In this document: in pieces, positions 1 through 6,064 of the stretch
Numbering within the stretch: position 1 is the stretch's first letter
How the letters are laid out: every line of letters starts with the position of its first letter
Assembly (NCBI GenBank): GCA_910585065.1
Contig: CAJUCG010000192.1
Span: 1-6,700 of the forward strand
DNA from: an uncultured Lachnospiraceae bacterium
GTDB lineage: Bacteria > Bacillota > Clostridia > Lachnospirales > Lachnospiraceae
Reading direction: 5' to 3'
Length of the DNA stretch: 6,700 nucleotides
Made by a program: the position numbers and the translations under genes
Notes under the pieces: model-generated
Database searches by the model: none
What the model was told of the DNA's origin: nothing
The model's input: the letters and a program-made list of their open reading frames with translations, nothing else

Positions 1-2
1 TG

Positions 3-611
3 CACCGTCGTATTTAACCGCTCCACACTCCTTGCCGCCAACGCGTCCACGACCAGCACCAAATCCGGATGGATATGCTTTACAATTCCCTTAATAATTT
101 CCGCCGCCTCCATCCCTGTCTGTCCCATCACCCCCGGTGCCACCGCACTCAGGGCAATCTCTGCCTCATCCTTTCCCTTATCAAGCTGTTCATTTAAGAA
201 TCCCTCCCCGTACTCTTTTAATAAATGGCGCGTCACAAAAAGCTGATCCGTCACCAGCGGTCCTAGCGAATCCGGTGTGACCTCACGGTTTCCAAGCCCT
301 GTAACTAACACCTGGCGCAATGCTTTTTTTCCGCATAAAAATTCGAGCTGTCTGCCGACTTCTTCACTCACCTTCCGCCGCTGTGCCTCCTCGCCGGAAA
401 AAAGTTTTGCCGCCTCCACTGTAATATATGTTCCAATCGGCTTTTTCATCACTTTCGCGCCATGCTCGTCTAAAATTTCTACGCGGGTAATACGCATTTT
501 GCCATCCTCGCAGAAATCCTCCGTAAGTGCCACGCCCCTTACTTCAACATTATCCTCCGTAAACTGCTCCCGCATCTCCAGTGCTAAGTCTGTCCGAATT
601 TCCCCTTCCAT
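3..611 (-). CDS. gpr: Germination protease GPR (spore protease), N-terminal part, cut by the window edge
   Basis: This is the aspartic-type protease that degrades small acid-soluble spore proteins at germination and is made as an inactive zymogen in the forespore. I translated the minus strand from ATG at 611. It gives 203 residues without a stop, and the gene continues past position 1. Recognisable family blocks are IRTDLA at residues 5-10, GLGN..VTPDSLGP at 105-118, VAPGVMGQTG at 157-166 and VVDALAARS at 187-195. Asp114 and Asp189 match the two aspartates known to be essential in Bacillus GPR (Asp127 and Asp193 in B. megaterium). By analogy autoprocessing would cut after TDL at residue 9, leaving a propeptide of only about 9 residues against about 16 in Bacillus. 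The start is set by an AAAGGA Shine-Dalgarno 10 bases upstream and an in-frame TAG just beyond it. A stronger AGGAGG lies 33 bases upstream (645-650) with no start codon at normal spacing. A weak sigma-G-like pair can be read on the minus strand (GCATA at 679-683, CAGAAGA at 656-662), but it is not convincing. Confidence 0.95.
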   Translation of the reverse strand, partial: MEGEIRTDLALEMREQFTEDNVEVRGVALTEDFCEDGKMRITRVEILDEHGAKVMKKPIGTYITVEAAKLFSGEEAQRRKVSEEVGRQLEFLCGKKALRQVLVTGLGNREVTPDSLGPLVTDQLFVTRHLLKEYGEGFLNEQLDKGKDEAEIALSAVAPGVMGQTGMEAAEIIKGIVKHIHPDLVLVVDALAARSVERLNTTV

Positions 612-693
612 ATTATTCCATTCCTTTCTTTCCTATTCCGTAAACCTCCTCTTTATCTTCTGTAATTTCTTATAAATTTATGCAAATTTTCTC

Positions 694-722
694 TTGACAT
701 CCGACAGAAAATGCTTTATGAT
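694..722 (+). promoter_or_regulatory. Vegetative (sigma-A) promoter of rpsT
   Basis: A perfect -35 TTGACA at 694-699 is followed by a 17-bp spacer and a -10 TATGAT at 717-722 (one mismatch to consensus). A+T-rich sequence at about 661-690, including the palindrome ATAAATTTAT at 672-681, could act as an UP element. Transcription should start near 728-729, giving a leader of about 80 bases before the rpsT start codon. The strength suits a ribosomal protein gene. It points away from gpr, whose own promoter must lie in the same interval on the other strand. Confidence 0.85.
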
Positions 723-735
723 CCAAGAGTATGTT

Positions 736-768
736 TTTTGGGAAACGTCCGTGTCCGGATTCCCAAAA
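736..768 (+). promoter_or_regulatory. Hairpin in the rpsT 5' leader
   Basis: TTTTGGGAA at 736-744 pairs perfectly with TTCCCAAAA at 760-768. Inside the 15-base loop TCCG at 748-751 can pair with CGGA at 756-759, so the stem can be extended past a three-base bulge. No U-run follows, so this is not an intrinsic terminator. It lies wholly inside the predicted leader, about 40 bases before the start codon. It could be an mRNA-stabilising 5' structure or a binding site for autoregulation by S20. The structure is seen in the sequence; the role is inference. Confidence 0.6.
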
Positions 769-797
769 GACTTTCATGCGAAAATATAAAATTGTTT

Positions 798-802
798 GGA
801 GG
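798..802 (+). promoter_or_regulatory. Ribosome-binding site that fixes the TTG start of rpsT
   Basis: GGAGG sits 8 bases before TTG at 811, which is ideal spacing. It rules out the in-frame TTG at 796, which overlaps this site, and supports the usual S20 N-terminus (M)ANIKSAKKR. Confidence 0.85.
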
Positions 803-810
803 TGTACAAA

Positions 811-1074
811 TTGGCTAATATTAAATCCGCTAAGAAAAGAATCTTAGTGATTGAGACAAAAACATTAAGAAATAAGATGGTAAAATCCAGAGTAAAAACT
901 CTGGTAAAGAAAGTGGACACTGCGATTGCTGCTTCAGATAAGGCGGCTGCTACAGCCGCTCTAAAGGATGCGACAGTAGCGATCGACAAGGCCGCAGCAA
1001 AAGGTATTTTCCACAAGAATACTGCTGCAAGAAAAGTTTCCAGACTGGCAAAAGCGGTTAATAAGCTTGCATAA
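811..1074 (+). CDS. rpsT: 30S ribosomal protein S20 (bS20)
   Basis: S20 binds 16S rRNA in the body of the 30S subunit and helps early assembly. The product is 87 residues, normal for the family. It is very rich in Lys and Ala, with the characteristic N-terminus ANIKSAKKR (residues 2-10) and the C-terminal block KGIFHKNTAARKVSRLAKAVNKL (around residues 64-86). The start codon is TTG, chosen from the GGAGG site 8 bases upstream. A UUG start is also known for rpsT of E. coli, where S20 controls its own translation; whether that applies here is inference. The gene is monocistronic: it has its own strong promoter at 694-722, a structured leader and a terminator 27 bases after the stop. It is divergent from gpr, an arrangement I associate with Lachnospiraceae. 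Confidence 0.97.
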   Translation: MANIKSAKKRILVIETKTLRNKMVKSRVKTLVKKVDTAIAASDKAAATAALKDATVAIDKAAAKGIFHKNTAARKVSRLAKAVNKLA

Positions 1075-1101
1075 GGTTCTGGCAAAGATTAAAGAAATAA
1101 T

Positions 1102-1136
1102 ATCCCGCAGGACTAACCCACCTGCGGGATGTTTTT
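1102..1136 (+). terminator. Rho-independent terminator of rpsT
   Basis: ATCCCGCAGG at 1102-1111 pairs perfectly with CCTGCGGGAT at 1121-1130 around a 9-base loop, followed by G and five T at 1132-1136. The 10-bp G+C-rich stem and U-run are textbook. It separates rpsT from the restriction endonuclease gene, so expression of the latter needs its own promoter or read-through. Confidence 0.93.
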
Positions 1137-1140
1137 ATGC

Positions 1141-1232
1141 ACACGGACACGAAGAAAAATTATGCTGCTGAAGCTGTCCGCGTCCAGCGCGCGAGACTAT
1201 GTGCCTTGCACATAAGGGAAGATAGCCTTCCC
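1141..1232 (+). promoter_or_regulatory. Structured intergenic stretch upstream of the endonuclease gene
   Basis: Three inverted repeats follow one another. CGGACA (1144-1149) pairs with TGTCCG (1175-1180). The perfect palindrome TATGTGC-CTT-GCACATA spans 1198-1214. GGGAAG (1216-1221) pairs with CTTCCC (1227-1232). None is followed by a U-run on either strand. The best promoter-like pair I can find is weak (TGCACA at 1138-1143, 17 bp, TATGCT at 1161-1166). Two short ORFs are also present: 1137-1238 (33 codons, no clear ribosome-binding site) and 1162-1215 (17 codons, weak GAAG site). The stretch may be a regulatory leader for the endonuclease or leftover host intergenic sequence. No function is established. 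Confidence 0.4.
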
Positions 1233-1258
1233 CCCTGATTGATAAGGAGATTTTATCC

Positions 1259-2005
1259 ATGAAGGAATTAAGAAAAAAACTTGATTATTTACTGAAAACT
1301 GCCAATGGCGACGAAACAATTATTGAAACAATTTTTAATGAAAATTCTATATTTCCTTTTACTGTAGAACAAAATTTGATGGCTTACTTATTATCTATTG
1401 ATAGAATCAGCTATAATGATTATCTTGCACTAGGTAATGAATTTTCCAGAAGAAACCAACAGGAAAATCAATATCTTGCACTCTTTGATATGGCACCCCG
1501 CACTTTTGGGCAAACATGGGGTGAACAACATATCCTTAAGCTTTTTCCAGAATTTTTGAAAGCCACAAAGGAAAACCTGAACACACAATATCCCTCCTTT
1601 GATGGAGAATTTGACTTATGGCTCGATGGGATTCGTGTTGAAGTTAAGGCTTGTCGTGCCAATAGCACAAGTACAAAGGGCAATCTGGCAAGCCGCGCAT
1701 ATTCTCACGAAGAAGCAAAAGCTGCAAATTTCAAATATCATTATCAACAGTTAAAGCCTTCCTGTTGTGATGTTTTTATTTGGATTGGCGTTTGTAAAGA
1801 TGAGCTAATCTATTGGGTATTAACAAGCAAAGAACTGTTACATACAGGAAAGCTTGGAACACAGCATCGAAATGAAAATACGGGGACGAAAGAGGTTAAG
1901 GTTTTTGAAGGACAGGTTTTTATGACTGAAGCAGAATTGCAGCCATTTCTCGTTCAAGAGAAAGATATCTTATCTAAAGTAAAAGAAAAAGGTCAGAAAA
2001 GATAA
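1259..2005 (+). CDS. Type II-like restriction endonuclease, PD-(D/E)XK fold
   Basis: The 248-residue product is about the length of a simple Type II restriction enzyme. It carries a plausible PD-(D/E)XK nuclease core: Asp119 in FDGEFDLWLDG, then E128-V-K130 in RVEVKA, with Glu89 in WGEQ on a preceding helix. After the core comes QQLKPSCCDVFIWIGV (163-178), a strand-rich segment that, with the EVKACRA block, resembles uncharacterised endonucleases found beside N6-adenine methyltransferases. The C-terminus (about 223-248) is charged and helical. The start is ATG at 1259 with AAGGAG at 1244-1249, nine bases upstream. The gene faces the methyltransferase gene tail to tail, with 97 bases between stops, and this pairing is the main support for restriction as its role. 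It is more A+T-rich than rpsT. Its recognition sequence cannot be read from the protein. It could instead be another PD-(D/E)XK nuclease, but the methyltransferase partner makes that less likely. Confidence 0.82.
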   Translation: MKELRKKLDYLLKTANGDETIIETIFNENSIFPFTVEQNLMAYLLSIDRISYNDYLALGNEFSRRNQQENQYLALFDMAPRTFGQTWGEQHILKLFPEFLKATKENLNTQYPSFDGEFDLWLDGIRVEVKACRANSTSTKGNLASRAYSHEEAKAANFKYHYQQLKPSCCDVFIWIGVCKDELIYWVLTSKELLHTGKLGTQHRNENTGTKEVKVFEGQVFMTEAELQPFLVQEKDILSKVKEKGQKR

Positions 2006-2019
2006 AAAGTATATCGATT

Positions 2020-2083
2020 AAAAAAATGTAGGTCAGTTGTTTAACTTTAAACTTTTAAATAAACAAAACAATACTGACCTACA
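2020..2083 (-). terminator. Terminator of the methyltransferase gene, in the convergent gap
   Basis: TGTAGGTCAGT at 2027-2037 is an 11-bp perfect inverted repeat of ACTGACCTACA at 2073-2083. The stem can continue with TGTTTA (2038-2043) against TAAACA (2060-2065), leaving a 7-base bulge and an A+T-rich loop. Read on the minus strand the hairpin is followed by seven T (complement of 2020-2026), so it ends the methyltransferase transcript. On the plus strand there is no U-run after the hairpin, so termination of the endonuclease transcript should be poor. The long distance between arms is unusual for an intrinsic terminator. Confidence 0.7.
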
Positions 2084-2102
2084 AGAAATAACTACTTAAT
2101 AA

Positions 2103-4163
2103 TTAAGATAAAAACAAATTTTCTCCTTCCATGGATATCTGAATTATCCCATACTCCTTCTTACTTAATCCAAAGAATTCTGCTATCTTGTAGTCAATTT
2201 CGTTATATAAATTTAAAATAGCGTTTTCCTCCATTGTATCTAAAAGTTCTTCTACTAACTGTATAATTCGTTCCTGCTCCCCCATTTCTATAAAGGGAAT
2301 GGGAATCTGCTCGATATGGGATCGAAGCACCTTTACCGACTGAAATTTCTTTCTAAAATAAAACTGTGCAATTCGAGAATTTAATACAGCCAAGATATAT
2401 TTTATATGCAGTCCCTGAATCTGCGGAATTAAAATATTACAACTGTTAAGTGACAACGTTCTCTGATTGTCATAAGCAAAAACAAGCTGATTGCAAATAA
2501 AGCGATATAGTAGTTTCTCATCTGCTCGATAATATTCCACAGGTGCAACCTGCTGAAATAATTCAGGTTTAAATTCAATATAATTATCAGTATTACCAAA
2601 TTTATATTTACATAAATCTGAACCTTTTAACACTCTTTCATTATCCATCCGCTTTTGTGTGGAGATATATTTTTTATTATTTCCGGTAACAATTCCAAGT
2701 GCAAAAACTGCTTTTTCCAAAAGAGTTATTTTATTGTGAAGTGAATCCATTTTATTTATTATTCCATATTCCTCATCCGTTATATCTAAAGAAAAATATT
2801 CTGCGGTTATCGCTCTTTTTTCCTGAACAGTAAATATACAATTACCATTATCTACTATCAATCCCCTGCTATCAAATGGCATATTCGTATAAATCATTTG
2901 AAGAATAATGCAGGGACACTGAACTTTATCAAATGCATTTCCTAAAAATCCCAGATACTGGAAAGAAGCTTTTTTTAATATCAAAGTACGGATCGGAGTA
3001 TGTGATTTTACATTTAATATTGCTTCTGGAAGGACAAAGGATAAAATACCATTGAGATTTAAGTTGCCAAATGCCTGTTCAATAAACACATCATAGGATT
3101 CAATATTAGAACCAGCGGCAAAGGAATATCGCTCTCTCAAAAACTCTTTTTGTTCTTCGGAATAGTCATAACCCCAGGGTGGATTTCCAATGATAATATC
3201 AAATTTTTTCTCACTGGAAAATAATAAGTAATCCTGTATTGTAATATGTGTAGATATAATACTTTTATCATGTATCATATATTTCAATGCGTAATTGATT
3301 CTTGCAATCTTCGCGCTGATTATATCGATATCATTGCCAAAAACCTGATGATAATCCACGGTATCCGGAAGCTGGAGAAGAAAATTTCCTGTACCGCAAC
3401 AAGGATCGAAAATGGTCTTATTTGCAGTTAAATTCATCGAAAATAGTTTTTCACATAATTTTTTTACAATTGTTGTAGGGGTATAATAGGCACCCGTTGC
3501 CTTTCGGTTTCCGATATTATTCAATGAAAGATAAAGCAGCCCCAAAATATCTTCATTTTCTTCAAAGACATACTGAAAATGAAATAATTCTGGAAAATTC
3601 TCCAAAACAACAGCAATAAAAGGATACCCCTCTAATAGATCATCAATCAAAAACATAAAGGGATTATTTTTATACTCTCCCGATAAATATTTTGATAATC
3701 CTTCTGTTTCTTGCACCTTATTTGTTCTTGAGAGAATCCATCGTACCGCACAATCTGCAACTAGCGCAAGCGAAACTTCTTCTGATAACTCAATGTTCTT
3801 TTGCTCAATCTCATTTAATACCGACTGTATTATAGAAATATTTACCGAATCATCAGAAACATATGAATTATAAATATTATTTCCTGATATATATTTTTTA
3901 TTTCTTCGGCTTTTTAATGCAGTACTATCCTTGTTCTGAATCTTTAATTTAATTTGTTTTACCTCATCATAGGTAAAATAAGGCACCCGTTTAACCTGTG
4001 CGGAGGGAATTAACTTACCAAGCTTAATCCAATTGCGTCCGGTTGCTACCGAAATAGATAATTCCTTACATAATTCTGATAGCGAGAGCATATCTTCTGT
4101 ATTTATGAAAAGATATTTATCTGATTCCCTTTTTATTGCTTCTTTGCTTGATTGCAACTGCAT
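2103..4163 (-). CDS. Gamma-class N6-adenine DNA methyltransferase with N-terminal helix-turn-helix
   Basis: The 686-residue enzyme should transfer a methyl group from S-adenosylmethionine to adenine N6 at the cassette's target site, protecting host DNA from the neighbouring endonuclease. Domains in order: a MerR/excisionase-like helix-turn-helix at about 25-75 (LSLSELCKELSISVATGRNW, then FTYDEVKQIK); a helical linker at about 105-215; motif X GAYYTPTTIVKKL at 224-236; the SAM-binding motif I DPCCGTGNF at 253-261; an acidic GNDID at 276-280; catalytic motif IV NPPW at 327-330; and a TaqI-like C-terminal target-recognition region at about 480-625 (GIVTGNNKKYI, LNSRIAQFYF, IPIPF). The order X-I-IV-recognition domain is the gamma class. 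No nuclease motif is fused to it, so it is not a Type IIG enzyme, and no hsdS lies nearby. The start is ATG at 4163 with GGGGAG seven bases upstream. Codon use is markedly A+T-rich compared with the flanking genes, suggesting horizontal acquisition. Confidence 0.93.
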   Translation of the reverse strand: MQLQSSKEAIKRESDKYLFINTEDMLSLSELCKELSISVATGRNWIKLGKLIPSAQVKRVPYFTYDEVKQIKLKIQNKDSTALKSRRNKKYISGNNIYNSYVSDDSVNISIIQSVLNEIEQKNIELSEEVSLALVADCAVRWILSRTNKVQETEGLSKYLSGEYKNNPFMFLIDDLLEGYPFIAVVLENFPELFHFQYVFEENEDILGLLYLSLNNIGNRKATGAYYTPTTIVKKLCEKLFSMNLTANKTIFDPCCGTGNFLLQLPDTVDYHQVFGNDIDIISAKIARINYALKYMIHDKSIISTHITIQDYLLFSSEKKFDIIIGNPPWGYDYSEEQKEFLRERYSFAAGSNIESYDVFIEQAFGNLNLNGILSFVLPEAILNVKSHTPIRTLILKKASFQYLGFLGNAFDKVQCPCIILQMIYTNMPFDSRGLIVDNGNCIFTVQEKRAITAEYFSLDITDEEYGIINKMDSLHNKITLLEKAVFALGIVTGNNKKYISTQKRMDNERVLKGSDLCKYKFGNTDNYIEFKPELFQQVAPVEYYRADEKLLYRFICNQLVFAYDNQRTLSLNSCNILIPQIQGLHIKYILAVLNSRIAQFYFRKKFQSVKVLRSHIEQIPIPFIEMGEQERIIQLVEELLDTMEENAILNLYNEIDYKIAEFFGLSKKEYGIIQISMEGENLFLS

Positions 4164-4192
4164 ACACTTTCTCCCCTTAACAATGATAATTT

Positions 4193-4243
4193 AAATGGTT
4201 GCGAAACCATTTATCGGCTTCGCAACCATTCAATATTTTTTTT
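4193..4243 (-). terminator. Inverted-repeat block after the phosphodiesterase gene: terminator and possible operator
   Basis: AATGGTTGCGAA at 4194-4205 is a 12-bp perfect inverted repeat of TTCGCAACCATT at 4219-4230, with a 13-base loop. A run of eight T (4236-4243) follows on the plus strand, that is, an A-tract precedes the hairpin in the phosphodiesterase mRNA. On the minus strand the hairpin is followed only by the weak U-tract of TTTAAATTATC. The hairpin begins 12 bases after the phosphodiesterase stop codon, so it most likely ends that operon. A second, competing palindrome, AAATGGTT-GCGA-AACCATTT (4193-4212), uses the same arm and lies 30 bp upstream of the methyltransferase start, where an operator would be expected. 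Confidence 0.6.
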
Positions 4244-6057
4244 CACTCAAACAATTTCATATACTCCACCAAAAGATTGCTGTATCTGCTCGCGTACACG
4301 CACTGCTTTGCCAGTTCAATATTATCGGTAATAATATTATCTACATTTCGCTCAATCATCCGGTTGATTCCCTCCCTAGTATTCACCGTCCAAGCGTAAA
4401 TTTGTTTTCCGGCATTATGCACACGCGCGATCAGATCCGGCGTGGCACTCGTCGCCTCGACACTGAAATGATCCGCCGCTGTCAGACTGTTTATTTCCCC
4501 GTAGGCAAGGCTCGTCACATAGACCGTTGTAATGGACTTATCATAGGTCTTTACGCGCTCAAGCACCTCGTAAACCTGGGAGGTAATCACACAGGACTCC
4601 TCCATCCTCTCCTGGCGGATAATATCCACCACTGTCTGTTCAAAATCTGTTTCGTGTCCGGTTGGTTTGAGTTCAATATTTAACTTGATCCCGTTTTCTT
4701 TTGCAAATTGCACCACTTCAAAAAGCAGCGGAATTTTCTCCCCTGCAAATTCCTCGCCAAAAAAGCTGCCCGCATCAAGCGCAGCAATCTCTTCGTAGGT
4801 CATCTCCCAGGTATTGGCATTCACTCCGGTAGTCCGGTAAAAATTGGAATCGTGGATCACAATAATCTGTCCATCCTTACACTGCTGCACATCCAGTTCA
4901 ATCCAATCCGCACCCTGCGCCTTTGCCCCGGCAAACGCCGCCATTGTATTTTCTGGATAGGAAACCGAGGCTCCCCGGTGCGCAGTAATCTCCATATTGC
5001 GCACAAACTCAAGCTGCGGATCAATTCGCCCGGAACACAGCAAAAATCCAAAAGTCAGAGAAAGTGCCGCGACAAGAACGCCGATCGCGAGATTGCACCA
5101 ATGAATCCAGCGTACTTTGCGGGCATTCTCGCTGTAGGCTGGTGCCACGCTATAAAGTACCACTTCCCCGCGCTCCTTCTTGTGCTGATAAAACAGCGCG
5201 CTCACACAGGCATAGCTCACAGGCACCGCCATCGCTGCAATCAGCATAACAGAAAATACAAACACCATCAAAACGAGGGTGGGAGCTATCCAGTTTAACA
5301 GTGTGATATGAGAAAATAATCCTCCCAAAAGTACGGCAAGCGTGATAAGCAGCAGGGTGAACAGCAGGCTGACTATCGCATAAATAAGCTGTGCGAACAA
5401 CAAGGTAATAAAATCCTTAAACCGCTTTTTTCTTCCTAACTCCTTACTTTTTTTCCTCGCCTCTCCAAACGAACATCCCTCCAAGGTAAAATAATGGAAT
5501 GCATATAGCCATTGTATCATCAGCACCGTCAAAAACAGAGTGGCAGTCCAAAACAGAGCGGATAACACCTTGTTCGCCTCAATATAATCCAAAATAAATT
5601 CTGGGACGGAGATTGTGGATAACATCCCCGATGCCATACCGATATTTAAAAATGGCAGCAGCAAAAGCAGTACGACAATCAGCAGAAAATTTTTAGGGTT
5701 CCAGGCACGAAAGGCATTGCGCGCAGAAAATTTCAGAATCTGCATCAGATGCACATGGTTTTTCTGCTTGGATTGATCTAGGGTAAAAACAACTGCCCCG
5801 ATATCGATCATGGCATATGTTGTCACTAACACAAGCAATACCAAAAGCAATACCAGCGTAAGCGGCTCGGTCAAAAAATCCAAGATATTCTCATAGGTGA
5901 GATAGCGGTATCCTCCTGCCTTCATAATCAGGTCAAATAATTTCCACAAAGACGGCACAAAGATCAGTGTCGATACCGATTTGTAGAGCATCTCAAAGCC
6001 CACAAGCGTCCTTAAATTAAACAAAATTAGCCTGCGGATTTCCCCTATCTTTCCCAT
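4243..6057 (-). CDS. Membrane-anchored glycerophosphodiester phosphodiesterase
   Basis: It hydrolyses glycerophosphodiesters to sn-glycerol 3-phosphate and an alcohol, in phospholipid turnover or lipoteichoic-acid metabolism. From ATG at 6057 the product has 604 residues. The N-terminal part (about 1-345) has roughly seven hydrophobic segments, near 20-40, 65-90, 122-145, 165-190, 218-247, 250-280 and 320-342, as in the GPDPase membrane domain family. The C-terminal GDPD catalytic barrel (about 356-590) carries H360-R361 (HRGAS), E369 (PEN), E387 and D389 (IELDV), H402 (IHD) and E462/K464 (IELKP), the expected metal-binding and catalytic set, so it looks active. An in-frame GTG at 6087 overlaps the upstream gene and would add a charged decapeptide; I prefer the ATG seven bases after that gene's stop, with GAGAGG upstream at somewhat long spacing. 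It is probably co-transcribed with the M24 peptidase. Confidence 0.93.
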   Translation of the reverse strand: MGKIGEIRRLILFNLRTLVGFEMLYKSVSTLIFVPSLWKLFDLIMKAGGYRYLTYENILDFLTEPLTLVLLLVLLVLVTTYAMIDIGAVVFTLDQSKQKNHVHLMQILKFSARNAFRAWNPKNFLLIVVLLLLLPFLNIGMASGMLSTISVPEFILDYIEANKVLSALFWTATLFLTVLMIQWLYAFHYFTLEGCSFGEARKKSKELGRKKRFKDFITLLFAQLIYAIVSLLFTLLLITLAVLLGGLFSHITLLNWIAPTLVLMVFVFSVMLIAAMAVPVSYACVSALFYQHKKERGEVVLYSVAPAYSENARKVRWIHWCNLAIGVLVAALSLTFGFLLCSGRIDPQLEFVRNMEITAHRGASVSYPENTMAAFAGAKAQGADWIELDVQQCKDGQIIVIHDSNFYRTTGVNANTWEMTYEEIAALDAGSFFGEEFAGEKIPLLFEVVQFAKENGIKLNIELKPTGHETDFEQTVVDIIRQERMEESCVITSQVYEVLERVKTYDKSITTVYVTSLAYGEINSLTAADHFSVEATSATPDLIARVHNAGKQIYAWTVNTREGINRMIERNVDNIITDNIELAKQCVYASRYSNLLVEYMKLFE

Positions 6058-6064
6058 ACTTTTT

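Noticed and set aside
277..675. Plus-strand ORF of 132 codons at the left end
   Set aside because: It lies antisense to gpr, whose translation shows conserved family motifs and both catalytic aspartates. The plus-strand product is Ser/Pro/Phe-rich with no recognisable domain.
736..768. rpsT leader hairpin as a terminator
   Set aside because: No U-run follows on the plus strand, and rpsT must be transcribed through it.
796..1074. Longer S20 starting at TTG 796
   Set aside because: The extra five codons contain the GGAGG ribosome-binding site, and S20 proteins begin with (M)ANIKSAKKR, which starts at 811.
774..1085. Minus-strand ORF of 103 codons opposite rpsT
   Set aside because: It is a complementary-strand shadow of the Ala/Lys-rich rpsT coding sequence, with no homology signal.
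2103..4163. Type I HsdM or Type IIG restriction-methylation fusion
   Set aside because: No hsdS or hsdR gene is adjacent, the C-terminus is a TaqI-like recognition region, and there is no PD-(D/E)XK motif before the methylase domain. The nuclease is a separate neighbouring gene.
1240..4189. TGATAA at 1240-1245 and 4184-4189 as a target-site duplication around the cassette
   Set aside because: Six A+T-rich bases recur easily by chance, and both copies lie within or next to ribosome-binding/leader sequence. There are no terminal inverted repeats or transposase.
4195..5298. Two plus-strand ORFs of 162 and 196 codons (4195-4683, 4708-5298)
   Set aside because: Both lie antisense to the phosphodiesterase gene, whose catalytic motifs are intact in the minus-strand frame.
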